Assembly: GCA_013368445.1 (NCBI GenBank)
Contig: JAACJO010000010.1
Location: forward strand, 186,001 to 250,000
Reading direction: 5' to 3'
Length of the DNA stretch: 64,000 bases
Origin: Leucocoprinus leucothites
Lineage: Eukaryota > Basidiomycota > Agaricomycetes > Agaricales > Agaricaceae
Below are positions 1-12,700 of the stretch, one piece after another. The notes below the pieces were generated by a model that had not been told where the DNA came from, searched no databases, and saw nothing but the letters and a program-made list of their open reading frames with translations. Numbering within the stretch: position 1 is the first letter of the stretch; each line of letters begins with the position of its first letter. Made by a program: the position numbers and the translations under genes.

Positions 1-324
1 ATCAGGATTGAAGCCTCCAGGACAAATGTCTTCGAGGCTTGATTGCTTAAAAAATCTTCAAAAGAGATGTTATTGTCTAGGTGTGCCAAGAATTAGAATT
101 TACAGCATAGTAATTATTGTGAATGCACCAGCCAGTTCATCAGCCATCAAAACATCAGATCGGCCATCCTCCTTAATACTAGGGCTGTCTTCAGCCGAAG
201 CACTCTCTCCGCTATCCTGAGGGATCATGATATCTGCTCTACCATGTAACAGACTGATATATACAACCTTCCCCATATCTTTCTTGCCTTGGTGGTGAGT
301 GATGCTGTGACTAAGCACATAGTC

Positions 325-1445
325 CTAGTTAGTAAAGAATGCAAAAGAATAAATAAATCTAGCTGACAATTTGATCAGTTCAAGCATCAGTGCAGCTTCA
401 CTGGTGTTCAAAACGCGTTTGAGTATCTTGTGCTGGCCTTTACCCTGAGAAGAGGTGGAGATGATAGAGAAATCGTCCAGAGTAATGGGAATTTCTTGAT
501 GGATAGGCATGGCAAGGAAAGCAGCAACAATGGATTCTTGAATCTCTGAGTGAGTGGCTGAGACATCAATTGACACACTGACAATGAGGCCAGCAGTGTA
601 CAAGCTGGTTTGAATCCTATAGAACAGTGAGTAAGGTAGGTATTAAGAGTGACTCTGACATACTCATCGGCAGTAGGCTCGGTACGAGTGAGGTTATCCA
701 GCAGCAAGGTTTCGGGTATCAAAACGAACTTGAATACTCTGGGGGCCTCTTTCGCTTTAGTAGGGGTGGTCATTACTTCAGCGGCTGGGCGAAAAGTATC
801 CTCGACCTTCCTGCATCTCTTGTTTTTGGGAAGTCGAGTGGTTGATGCATTCTCTGCTGCTATCCTATGGATCTTACTCTGAGTCAGATAATAACTTAGT
901 GCGAAAGGGTATGTCTTACCTCTGCCCCAGGATTGAATTGGAGGCTGTCAGTAAGGTCATCCTATTGCTGACATTTTTTCCGAATGTTGTTGGTTTGGAG
1001 GAATGCTGAAGCACTTCCTCCCCCTTCACTCATAGAGTGAAGGAACTCCGCACCGAGACTACCAGGAACAAAGTGTGGACCTTCAGACAAGATACCATAT
1101 GAGGCCGCTTTCGGAGGAACTTTACCCATACCATAAAATCAATAGCAAAGCGATCAATGAGAGGGCAAAGCAACATGTATGATGATATACCTGAACAGGA
1201 GGGGCAGGGTCAGAGGGCTAATGATATAAGATCAGTACATGTAGCTCAGTCAAAGGCAAAATACATACTTGAGTAGGGGTTGTAGGTGCACAGTGGTGAG
1301 TGGCTTGACACCCACATTCACACAAGGACATAAGTGTGGAATTGAGATCAGGCTGCATGGACGCTGCTTTGAACAGCATGCATGAGCCTTTCCATCTGCA
1401 GTTGGTATTTTTACAAGCTTTCAAATCGATGAAGAAACAGGACAT
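325..1445 (-). CDS. Uncharacterised multi-exon gene of a family expanded in mushrooms (model incomplete)
   Basis: Several open stretches on the minus strand look like exons of one gene. It opens at an ATG (1445) with a cysteine-rich start (C-x-C and paired Cys/His residues), and a donor CTCAA|GTATGT lies near 1265. A Lys/Pro-rich stretch ending in a beta-strand-like segment follows around 773-610. The last piece (about 600-325) alternates strands and helices, containing TAGLIVSVSID and ALMLELIKL. I recall this layout as a lineage-expanded agaricomycete family of unknown function, but cannot name a domain. Exact exon borders between 1265 and 780 were not resolved. It could be a decayed copy, since the whole left end of the window is repeat-rich. 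Confidence 0.35.
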
Positions 1446-2396
1446 AGTAACTGGAGTTCAGAACACATGATGAGAGTGGGGGGTGAAAAGAGGTGGGCAG
1501 GGATACTCACCTTTAAAAACAGAGGGCATTTAATTTTTTTAAAGTTTAGGAGGTACGGTCTATGGCAATGGGTATAGACCATGGCCATATGGGTAAAAGT
1601 CCGACCTGGAGGGCACAGAGTATCTCTATTAGGTTCAAACCATTCGAACTTTACTCATGTGAACTCATGGAGATCAGGTTTGAGGTCATGGAGAGACCAG
1701 AATTAATTGAACTGGGCCTGGGGTCATAGGCAAAGAAAAAGCATAACAAAAGAAAAAAGCGGCCTGAGTTCAGGGAGGGGGATGCTCTATATACTTGAGG
1801 GCTCAGCGTTGGCACATAAAGTGAATTACATTTTTCGGACTACGTTGACTGACCGGTACTGTCTCCAGATGGAGACGGAGTGTCCTCAGAGATGTAAACT
1901 ATGGGTTGGATATCGGCGAATTGTTGGGCTCACTGTACAAGTAATCAAGAAAAATCAACCATAGATTAACTGTAGATATATAGAAAAACACGCACAGGAA
2001 CCGCTGTCTATTTCGGTGTCTCATAGCGCCACTTATATTCAATCATCTCCGCATTACGGGATGGTAGCTGGATGCCTAGGACAGCTCTTGCACATATGGG
2101 ACACATTAGATGCTGAGGGGTTTTCCACCTCGTTAGACATTTCACCAAGAGTATTATGAATGACAAATCTTACTATCTATTTGTACCAATACATCAAAAT
2201 TCGGAACCAGATTTGCTGCCATCAGACATATTCAACCACTGCTCAGGGATAGCTATTCTTGATAACATGGTTGAATAGAGCGATGTTGAAAGTATTAAAA
2301 TATGCTGCTCAAACGTAGAATTGAATTAGCATGTCGTTGTCCATGGCGCAACAAAACTCACTTGATTTTGAATGGGCAACAGCTGTTGAGACACCC
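1446..2396. other. No gene recognised
   Basis: Short open frames only. A small palindrome is visible near 1558-1583 (GGTCTAT, spacer, ATAGACC). No splice-consistent protein was found on either strand. Confidence 0.4.
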
Positions 2397-2520
2397 ACGA
2401 TGCTACCAGCTCCACTATCGCAGACATAGGAAGGCTCAGCAGAATGTAAGCCTGAAGATCTCACTATGATGCTGCAAGGCCCACTATTGTGGGCGTAGGA
2501 GGGCACAACAGCAGGGTGAG
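2397..2520. repeat. Two-copy tandem duplication, about 66-bp unit
   Basis: The segment from about 2397 (GATGCTACCAGCTCCACTAT) recurs from about 2463 (GATGCTGCAAGGCCCACTAT) with many substitutions. Both copies continue into a similar TAGGA(A/G)GGC...CA(A/G)CAG stretch. The copies are diverged, so the duplication is old. Confidence 0.6.
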
Positions 2521-3169
2521 TTCTTGTAACTGTGTTGCGCATGAGATCCGCACACATCTTGGGTTGTATCATCAAAAAGGCATTGAGGTCCCAAGAGCAT
2601 GTCAGCCTCGAATATATGAAGTTCAAAAGTGGGTCTTACCTTTGTATTTCTATGCTATAATTGCCATGGGGTGCTGGCCATTGTATGCAAGGATGCAATG
2701 ATGAATATGGGTGGGTTTTGACAATTGGCATTTGGATTGGAATACAACAATCTCGAGTTTGTACCAGCTGTGTGCGACACATCTGAGGAGCGCAGAAGTT
2801 GCTCCTGACACTAGCAATGTACTTTCTCATTAGGAACCTTGCTTAATGCATTGCGGGCAAGAATTATAGATCTTACCAAGGCATTTCTAATATTTTGTTA
2901 AACAATGGGTCTTCGCCATCAATAAGCTGGGCTTGATAGATTCCTCATCCATAAACCATTGGATATCGGGCTTATGAAGCCCTTGAATTTGGTAGATCAC
3001 GGTATCATCGACCAATGGCATACTACGTACTACGATATATATCTATAATTACCAAACAATGTATATGTGATGATGAAGAGAAGGAAAAGCGCTCTATTGA
3101 TGCGTGCCACCATATGACCATTTGGCACGTTTAGGGCAGGTCCTCTTCATGTGATTGATGATTCTGGAG

Positions 3170-3330
3170 GCTGGCTAAGCCACATGGGGATTCCCAGGAG
3201 CATGGGCCAAGCCACGTGAAGTTTGCCGGGGGTATGGGCCAAGCCACATGAGGATTCCTGGGAGTGTGGGCCAAGCCACATGAGGATTCCTGGGAGTGTG
3301 GACCAAGCCATGTGAAGTTTTCCAGAAGTG
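3170..3330. repeat. Minisatellite, about 32-bp unit, roughly five copies
   Basis: The motif CCAAGCCACATGAGGATTCC and variants recur at about 3177, 3208, 3240, 3272 and 3304, a spacing near 32 bp. Two central units are almost identical (GGGAGTGTGG linker); the outer ones have diverged. Any protein read through it on the minus strand is simply repetitive. Confidence 0.8.
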
Positions 3331-3639
3331 CGGCACGGTCACATCCATGACTGAGGGTAATCCACATGAGATTTGTGATGAATGTCATAGCACGTGAGGA
3401 CTTCTGGCCAGCCCTAATTCTACAAATCGGTCATATACCCATACCCGACAATGAAACAACTTTCCCTTTACAATTATACTGTGATATAGTAATTATAAAT
3501 AGACTACAAATGCTATGTCAGGCTCAATGGCAGTATGTAGAGTTAACATCCACCCTGACATGGCTAATATGAGATCTCCAGAACCAAAACTTGGTTCGTA
3601 CAAGGCCTGAACGCACTGGATGCCATTGACAGCCTAAAT

Positions 3640-3990
3640 ATAGGAGGGCGAGGCTGTCAATGCTGATGGTGCACTCAAGGAAGCACATGAAATCAACTGG
3701 GTTTACGACCCAGATGAACTCGGGCTGATGCCAGTAGTGCATGTAATGGCATCAATGGTATGCACTTTATATGTGAATAGTGGCTAAATCTCATGTTCAT
3801 TGTAGGATCACCCTTTAGTTTGTACTACCAAAATGTTACTGGTTAACCATCACATTGACATAGAGGATATATAGGATGGAGATGCCGTCAATGTCGATGA
3901 CACGCTCAAAGAGCCTCACCAAATCACTTGGATATATGACCCCGATGAACCAACTCCAATGCCAGTGGGATCAAATGGGAATACTGAGGT
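3640..3990 (+). pseudogene. Duplicated coding motif (two related exons), probable gene relic
   Basis: Two stretches about 234 bp apart (from about 3646 and about 3880) read in the same kind of frame as related peptides. The first has AVNADGALKEAHEINWVYD, the second AVNVDDTLKEPHQITWIYD, and both continue to PDE...MPV. This is an internal protein repeat separated by non-coding or intron-like sequence. No start or stop could be assigned. It lies just upstream of the Spt5-like sequence and may once have been its 5' part or a separate transposon-borne gene. Confidence 0.4.
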
Positions 3991-4036
3991 AAGTATGACT
4001 GTACTGGCATTTACCCGAGCTAATTATGACTTCTAG

Positions 4037-6873
4037 GTGATTCAGGCTGTGCCTCAGGTGCCAAGCAATATCCTGACTAAACAGCCTCACCGTTTGAGAG
4101 TGAGAAAGAAGACTCGAATGGATACTGTGTGTAACTTCTTGGACCTAGAGGCACAGGTCGATGATGAGGAAGACAGCGAAGACAAGGCAGAAGAAGCTAA
4201 TGAAGGTAGACCTATTCAGATTTAGAAGCCATATGTATACTAAGCATTCATGAATTGTTCTAGCTGACTTTATTGACAATTCTAATGCTCAAAGAAACCT
4301 CACACATCCCGCTCCCCAGTTGCGTCAAGATGAAGACAATAACATCCCATTGATTGAAGGGATAATGAGGAGGCATGTACATAAAGAGGCTGAGGTCGGC
4401 GCAGCGGGTGACACAGAGGGCGATGCGGAGGGAGTTGCTGAAGATAATGTACATTGGGATTGCCCACTGTGGGAGGTTCCAGTCCAAGTAAATGCCAATA
4501 TATTTTTATCTCTGTTCATACAGCCTGACTGGTATTCCAGGTTGGAAAGGAACAAACAACTGTGGACCGAATCCTGCAATGAGTTGAATCTGGTTTCTGC
4601 GGTTTGCATGAGCCTCCACGTACCACTTTCTGTCGGTCTTCCCTGCCTGGCCGAGTTTTCACTCAAGTCAGGAAGATTGAGGACGCGAAATTTGTCTGCA
4701 GCGGGCTCAATTCACAGAAGATCCACTATGTTTATGTTGAAAACACCAAGCAGTACTTGACAGAGCGTGACAATCCTGTGGAGGTACTGAAGAATAATAC
4801 CTGGATTCACTTATCATCCGCTCCATACAAGGATGACCTTGCCTACATCCTTGAAGTTAAACAAGTCAATTCACAGAAGTTCTGCGTAGTCGTCATACTT
4901 CTTGTGAGACTTTCTTATTCCATGCACAAATGCAAATGTGGGCAGGTTAGCTCAGAACGTGCTCCTGCTGCATGGCTCAGCCCTGAGCAATGCCATGCCA
5001 TTTATGGGGACTCTATCCTGGCAGCAAAGCAGAATCCTGACACAGATGAGATCGAATACTATACTTCAAAGTTCAAGGTCCCAAATAGGTGGAGGAAGAT
5101 CCCAGTTAAAGGCCAGTGAGTAGTCATAGAACATGGAGTGGATGGCCAGGCAAAAGAGAGAGGACAAGAAGGAGAGGGTCAAATGCAAGAGGAAGGACAA
5201 GAATGACAAATTCAAGTTGGAGATCAGGGAGAGCAGGAGGAGAAAAACAAAGGGCAAATAGAAACACAAGGAGAAGATGAGGATGTAGAGGATAAAGAAA
5301 AGGACCTGGAGGGTGAAGACGATGATGAGAAAGAAAAGTGTTTCATGAAATTCAACACTGGTGGCTTTTTGTTGGCAGAATTGGTCCACGGCTCATACTG
5401 CCCCAGTGCCGTACACCCCTCTTGTGAAGAAATAATGAGGTTCATGGAATGTCCCTCAATCCCTGACTTGGCTAAGAGACTTGCACTGGAGACGGCAGAG
5501 CTCGAGGACCTGAGGAGAGGTGACCAGGTCAAGCTGACTGAAGGAAACCATCAAGGAGCGGTGGGATTCATAGAGCAGGCCTTCCCAACTTATGCGCAAG
5601 TCACCCTTACGGTCTCCAATAAGATTGTTGAGGTGGCAAAATCCTCCTTCCAACAGCACTTTCAGATAGGTGATCAAGTTTGCATTAGGTCTGGTGAGCA
5701 TGTGGGTACCCAATGTTTTGTGACTGCTGTGAATGCCAAGACTCATACAGTTGCTATCTTGGTTCGGATGCAGCAAGTACATGTCATTGCCTTTTCCTAA
5801 CTAGATTACTTACATATGAGGAGCAGGTTTCCGAGGTCTTTGCCTTGATGAACAATGTAGAGTTTGCAGAAGACGATCACGTCTTTGTGAGCCTAGAAGA
5901 TCAGGGCACTTCCAATGAGAAGGGCTGCAGGATTCACAAAATGCTTGAAGACATTAGGGTTCAATTGGAGAATCAGAAATGCAATAGATTTCTCAAAATG
6001 TGCATTATGTTCAAGAGCGAGCCATTCAGAGCATACCAGGGCATCATCAGGACCGTTAGCACTCAGGGAATAGCACACGTCGAAGTTGAAGGCTTGCTTG
6101 TCAGTCGAAATCAGCTGGTCCAACGTCATATCAAAGGCTTATATTTCTTCATGTAAGTGTACCCAAATCGTTGCCATTTACACAGATCTCAAGTTGAATA
6201 CAGGAATAACAATAACAGACTATACGAGGTTACTGAGAAGGCTGATTTTGAGCTTGTACCAACAAAGCATCTCAAATCTGATCTGGAATGGTGGGCACTG
6301 AGGCTCCAGCCTGAAGGTTTGGGAGTTAGAGAAAAGACTCCCAAACCAACCAGCACTGAAACTGATGGGGTTTGGGCTCCATCCACTCAGCAAGAGGGGC
6401 CAATACAAGCACATACAGAAGAGGTCATCTGTAAGTGTCATCTTGCTCACAATCAATGACTACTCATTACTGTAGCACGTGACCATTGGCTCTCATGGAT
6501 ATCTTATATCCTTCCGAAACATTTGAGCTTTATGTTGAAGGTTATGGATAATTATCTTCACCTCGATGCTGCACTGTGGCATGGCAAGATTGGAGTATTC
6601 AAGGGGATCTCAGGTAATATGGTCAAGATATACTTTCAACCATCATCGCCTGGAGCACAGGGTCAGATGGGGATGATACCCCACAATTTGGTGTCCTGGG
6701 TTCCCCCAACCAAAAATGGGTGCTTTGTCTATGTCATGTGTGGTCCAGAATTTGGGAGTCGACACTGGGTAAACAAGTTTGGGGATACTTGTAGCCTGAG
6801 CGCAGCTTATGGAGGATTTAAGTATAAGGTCTTAAAGCAGATTCAAAAGGACAATCTTGGCGTGATGCATTAA
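4037..6873 (+). pseudogene. Spt5-like transcription elongation factor, degenerate copy
   Basis: Spt5 binds RNA polymerase II with Spt4 through an NGN domain and carries KOW repeats. Here an acidic N-terminal piece (4037-4225, RKKTRMDTVCNFLDLEAQVD then D/E-rich) is followed by an NGN-like segment (about 4540-4760: VGKEQTTVDRILQ, later HYVYVENTKQYL). A first KOW-like unit follows (WIHLSSAPYKDDLAYILEV, about 4800-4860). Further KOW-like units lie at about 5515-5580 (RRGDQVKLTEGNHQGAVGFI), 5665-5760 (IGDQVCIRSGEHVG) and 6570-6640. Intron-like joints are plausible, but in-frame stops occur near 5118 and in the acidic stretch near 5205. Such divergent Spt5 paralogues are common in mushroom repeat regions. 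I call it a pseudogene or rapidly evolving paralogue, not the essential Spt5. Confidence 0.55.
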
Positions 6874-8620
6874 GTATAGAGGACGTCATCATATATATAC
6901 CCTTTTTCTATTCATACCTAGTTCCTGTCTGCATACAGTAGCCATTGTACGCTCTTGATATCACCTCTATAGTCTTACGCATATGGACAATATTCTTATT
7001 CGAAGTACATAACAAGAGACAGGACTCGATAGTATTACCGAACTTATTAATTAAATACTCACATCTATTTTCTTTCTTATGACTGTTTTCCTTCTCAACT
7101 GTGATGTCCAGCAGTGGTGAATTCTGGTTTGAGTAGACAAAGGAGGTCCATTTGATAGCAAACTTGAAGACCAAGATGGAGAGTTTTATGGGGATTCCAA
7201 CATGCCTGAGAACAGGTAGTTAGAGGGGCATAATGTGCGAGAGAGCAGTCAAGGGCTTCACCAGGAGCATGCTTAGAGTGACTGGTTTCCCTGGCCAGCT
7301 GGAAGACTAGAAAGCTTGGCCCTAGCATGGTTTGAGTAGTAAAAATTTGCATGAACTTTGATGTGAGGATGAGTGCATCAAAGAAGGTTCAATAGGTGCA
7401 GAGGAGAGGTGAAGGCAGAGTAGATATCGGGGGAATCGACACAGGCATTCACACAGCCAGATTGCAATGAGGGTGAGAGAGAAACAAGAGAATCGGAGAG
7501 TTGTTCTTCAAAATTGCTACTAAGGGCAAGACCTGCATGGGAAGTTTTCAAGAAAGCGGAATAAATGTCTTGGGGATGCCAAATCTCGCCAAATGTTTAA
7601 CGGCTTGATCTGTGAGCATTGGTTAATTAGATTCAACAACAAAAATACTGTGGCATGTTTAACTGACCAACTAGTTCTGTAATGAATTGTTCTTTGAGTT
7701 GTCCCTGGGTGGTAGTGCACCTTTCTGATCCCAGAAGAAGAGTGTTGCTTGGGGGAAAATAGTTTGAAGCAGACAGCGTGCTGATTCAAGTAAAGACAAG
7801 AGATTTAGTGAAGGGTGAGCTGGGAGACAATTGAGATAAGAGGGAGCTGTAAGGCTGCTATCTAACCCAGGAGCAGATAGTGGAGAGGGCCCGATGTGCG
7901 AGTGAGTGGGCAAAAGTACGCATGAATTCTTGAGTTGGGTGTATCAGAATTCCTCTAAAAACAAAAGTGGAGACAAGTTGAGGTTCAGCGAATCAAGACA
8001 GGGGATTTAGAAAGCAGACGAGATAGTATTGGCAGTAGAAATTGAGGACTTGTCAGAGAAGAAAAAAAACAATACTGATCAAAGGAAGCTTGTTGGTAGC
8101 AAAAATCGGCGAAAATCACATGGAATACATTTTTACAGAGGAAGGCTGGTAGATGTCCAAATTCTGGAGACTTGGACAATCCAACTTTGTGGACTAGAAT
8201 GACAAAAGATATACTGTGAGTGAGGCTAGGCTGGGGCTGAGGGAGGACATCAAGTCTTCTTTAGGCTACAAAAGTAGTCTGGACGTCAGGGAGGAAGTTT
8301 TATAGGTATAGGCACAACACAATACAAGTTACAAGTTGACTCTGAGACTGAAGAGTCACAGCTGATAGCACCCGTCAAGGTCAGCTTCTTCGGTCAGCCC
8401 ATGCATGAGTATTCATTCAGACAGATTTTAATTCTCCACTCCAGAGAAATGGGTTGTGCATGCCCACAGTGGGTGTATGGGAGTCTAACATCGAAATGAC
8501 TACCCACTGAAACCCTATGCCCCCCAGGGTCCATTTTCCATGTACAGTGGCCTTCCCTTGTGCTTCGGATTGTAGGTTCCTCGTTCAATGGAGACAGTAA
8601 GACTCTACTAACTGGGGGAA
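6874..8620. other. No gene recognised
   Basis: Only short, unrelated open frames on both strands and A-rich, low-information sequence. Nothing with convincing splice sites or a recognisable domain. Confidence 0.4.
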
Positions 8621-9159
8621 CACACTTTCAAGTAGCATCAGTCATGAAGTTCAGTTCAAGCCTGAATGCTTAGTACTGTCCTGGTCGTGAGCTATATTGT
8701 TGTTCCAGCTCAAACTTGATACTTATATCTGACCATTACCGCCTTCTTTATTTGATCTATCAGACAAGGCAATATCTCTCAAGTATCTTCAATATAGAGA
8801 TTGCCCTACAGAGTTACTCCAGTGCCTGCTACTACTTATCTACAAAAAGGTATCTTGATTCATATTTAGAAGCGGATCTCTGGAGGTTTATCCAATAACC
8901 AGCACCTGGCACCGGAGCTCATCCTCGGCAGTCAGCCGGCATTGAAGACATACTGCTTAGCCAGCAGAACTAATGATGGCCGCCCAGCACTAAATTAACT
9001 TGCGAAAATCAAAATTTTGACATCTACCTAAAATTTGACAAGTTCCAATTTTGACACCTTCTTTATTTTGACACCTTATGAATAGAGTTTCACATCTAGT
9101 CCAAACTTTTACTAGTTGATTTCATGCCAGACAGCCATTATTAGGCCAGTTGACTAAGC

Positions 9160-9533
9160 TGTTGAATCACGTGTATGTCTATATGCTGCTATACATGTGT
9201 TCACTCTCAATTATGATATATGCATTCTATTATTAGATACCACTATGTTCATGCACCAATACTTCGTACAGACTATACATGTTTTACTATATGTTTTACT
9301 TGTACCCTTTATCACCTCGAAATGATGGTGTAATGTCCTCTTTATGGTAGATATCATACAGACATTTTAGTATAAATAACTTGTATATTTTTCATTATTC
9401 TACAGTCAATTCTACTCTCTCAGTCACAACTCTATAACTCTTACAACTTCCATAACAGTTTACTGCCTAGCAAAGTAAGTCATCAACTATGTCATCTACC
9501 TTCACCACTATGCTCCCCATTGCTGCTTCGACA
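9160..9533 (+). repeat. 5' LTR of the copia element
   Basis: 374 bp from TGTTGAATCACG to GCTGCTTCGACA, the same length as the 3' LTR. A TATA box (TATAAATA) lies at 9371-9378, with probable transcription start and R region downstream. Confidence 0.95.
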
Positions 9534-9545
9534 GGTTATGGGCCC
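9534..9545 (+). promoter_or_regulatory. Primer-binding site, complementary to the internal part of initiator tRNA-Met
   Basis: GGTTATGGGCCC follows the 5' LTR directly. It is complementary to the anticodon-arm stretch of eukaryotic initiator tRNA-Met (GGGCCCAUAACC), not to a tRNA 3' end. This is the half-tRNA priming mode known for Drosophila copia. Twelve of twelve bases match the conserved tRNA core as I know it; the host tRNA itself is not in this window. Confidence 0.85.
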
Positions 9546-9791
9546 CAATCGCCAGCTTGATATCGCACTAGCTGACTAGTTTGCTGTACTTGATGTCTGA
9601 GAAGGACTAGATCGACCTATTATGGGAAGGCTGCTTCCTAGCACCACTGCTGTACCTTGTGAAGGGCCTAGCATCTCTTCTCATTTCTGTGTCTTACCCT
9701 AGCCCTTAGGCAATTGTGTTTGAAACCTTGCTCAATTAGCCCATCAGTGCTGCTTCTAATGAACAACATTGACTGATGACTTCTTTTCAGA

Positions 9792-12700
9792 ATGTCTTCT
9801 ATCAACAATGGAGCTTCTCACATTCCTGTTCTTCAAGGCCCCCAGAACTACCAGTTTTGGTCCATGAGAATGCAGGGATTTCTCTCTATGATCATGACCT
9901 CTGGAACCCCTCTTATGGGTTGGACTATCACAACTGGAATCATTCCTCCACTCCCTCCCCTTACTACTCCAGTTTTGGGAGCAAATAACACTGTCACGAA
10001 TGCTGCAGAGGTTGCTGCCTCAATCATGCTTCGAGATGAAGAAGAATGTCGAAGGAACTTCCTTGAGCAATCTGCGATTGGCATGCTGATTCAAGCTGTC
10101 CCAGATTCCATGCTCCACTTGATCATCCAAGGAGATCCCAGCACCACTTGGGATGACCTCCAACACCTTTACAGTGTCCAAGGTCCTGTATCTGTATACA
10201 GTGACTTCATACATGCTGTCTCCTGGTCTCTCCCTGGTAACACTGATCTAGCTCAGTCTATCGCTGAGCTTGAATCTTTATTTACTTGGATCCAAAGTGC
10301 GACCACACAGCTTCCTGAGGTGATCTGTGCCATGATTTTGCTTCATGCTGTCCCACAAGAGATGGAAACCTTGGCACAGTCTATTCTTGTGAATCAAACA
10401 CAAATATCTCAACTCACATGGGACATGGTATGTAGTGCCATTCAGGCTACTTGGTCCCAAAAAATGACTGCTTCCACTTCTCGCACCAGCTGCTCCAATG
10501 GTCAATGGCAGCAGAACTAGAACCCTGGCAATCAACAGTGCCAGGAGCAAGGACAACAAGGGCCATTTTGATCACAGCCCCAACAGCAGCAGCAACAGCA
10601 GCCTCCTAATCAAGGCGCTGGCCAGAAGCCTGGTAACAACCAACCTGGCAATCCTGGAGGAGATGGCAAGAAAGGAAAATATGGTAAGAGAGGAGGCAAG
10701 AAAGGCAAGGGCACTGCTAATGAAGCTGTGACCGATGCCAACACCTCCAACTCCTCTGGAGTCCCCACCATCACTCCTCAATATGGCACTTCCAGTGCCA
10801 TCAGTTTCACTACCCCCACTATTGTTAACTGTCCTCTCCTCACAAACCAGATCGCCTCACTGGCAGAACTGGCTAATGCAAGCCCTTCATCATCCACATA
10901 CCACCTTGTTGCAGAAGCATGAAAGAATACACCATGGCTTCAGGAGCAAATCTCCAAATCTCCTCAGTCCAAGGGATATTGTTGAAGAAGCTCGCAAGCT
11001 ACCAAGGATAAGGTTTTGAAGATCTGGGATGAAAGGCTCACTGACCTTGTGGTTGAAGCTGAAACAATAGGCTCCATAATCAAAGAAATTCCTTATTATG
11101 GAGGAAACATGGACAAATGCCCACTATTGCCAAGGATGACACCTCTGGCTGATCTGATACTCAAATCCGACTCTGAGGGGGAGGATTCTGACAGGTGGAC
11201 TTCTGGGTTGTGGACAATGCAAGTTTTTTCTTCTATCTCTGATTGGATTAACACTGATACAGTGATGCCACAGCATGACCAAGAAGGGGCCTGCTGCCCC
11301 CTTAGAGCCTGCTCCCATGTGAGCACTCCTGGCCACACTGAACATTTTTGTGGACTAGTTACATTGTCTCCAGCTCCTGTATATACTTGTCTTGTATTGT
11401 GCACTATTTTGGTTGCCCCTGTGGGGCTTTTATTAAATTGTGATTTGACCTCTGTGCTGCACTGTATAAATCTATCTAAGTGTGAGAAAGCTTTTTGTTG
11501 CCACTGTAAGGGAAAGAAAGTGCCTTCACGGGCTGCTTCTTGGATTCTCAATTCGGGTGCATCAGCACATTTCACACCCTATTTGGATGATTTTTCTACA
11601 ATTGAAATGGGGAAATTTGGTGAAATTCAGACAGCTAATAAGAATGCTCCCCTATCTATATCAGGTTGAGGCACTGTCTTGATCAAACACGAGATTCATA
11701 ATAATGGAAAAATGATCACTGCGGTGACTTCATTGTCCCCTGTGTTCTATGTAAAGAGTATGCACAATCGCCTCATGTCTGCTGGTCAATTCCTGGAATC
11801 CAGGTTGCACAGTGAGGCTGATAAACATGGTACAATCTTTCGGGATGAGTCAGGCAATGCTGTTTTGTCAGCAGCTCCTTGTTCTGAGTGGCAGCCTATA
11901 CTACAAACAGTAAGATGTCGAATTGTACATTTGAATGCTTCAAGCTATGTTGCTCAGCATCCTGACTATAATATCTGGCATCAACATTTAGGACATCCAT
12001 CTAATTGCATGTTGAGCAAAACTTCTGACTCCACGCTGAATGGACCTCAGGTTTCAATTCCTGATCATTTGCACCCTTGTCCAGGCTGCATGAAAGGGAA
12101 GATGCACCAGAAACCCTTTAATGATAACCCAATTTGGGCTAAAGAAGCCTTTGAGCATGTTCATAGTGATCTCTTTGAGCTCCCCATCATATCTTATCAT
12201 AAGTATAAATGGGTTATGACCTTATTGGACGATTACTCCTCTTTTGCCCATGTGGTACTTCTGTGATCGAAAGCTGAAGCAGCTTCCCATATGGTTGAGC
12301 TTCTAACTTATGTTACGAACCAGTTTGGCAAATCAATTCGTCAATTTGCATCTGATCGAGGAGGAGAATTTGTAGCAGGAACCCTGCAAGATTATCTAAG
12401 GGCGAAAGGGATTGAGTTCACACTGAGTGTGCCCTGCATCCATCAACAGAATGGGTGAGCAGAAAGATTGAACCGAACACTGCATGAGAAAGCACAGGCC
12501 ATGCAACTTCATGCGTGTCTTCCAGATTTATGGTGGGATTTCACGATTAACACTGCAACCCATATCTACAATCACACATCGATGAACCGCATCCAATGGA
12601 AAACTCCTTTTGAGCTAGTACATGGACAAAAACCTGACATCAGTCACCTATGAGTATTCGGTTGTACTGCATATGTGTTCCTTCTGAATGAAATGTGCCT

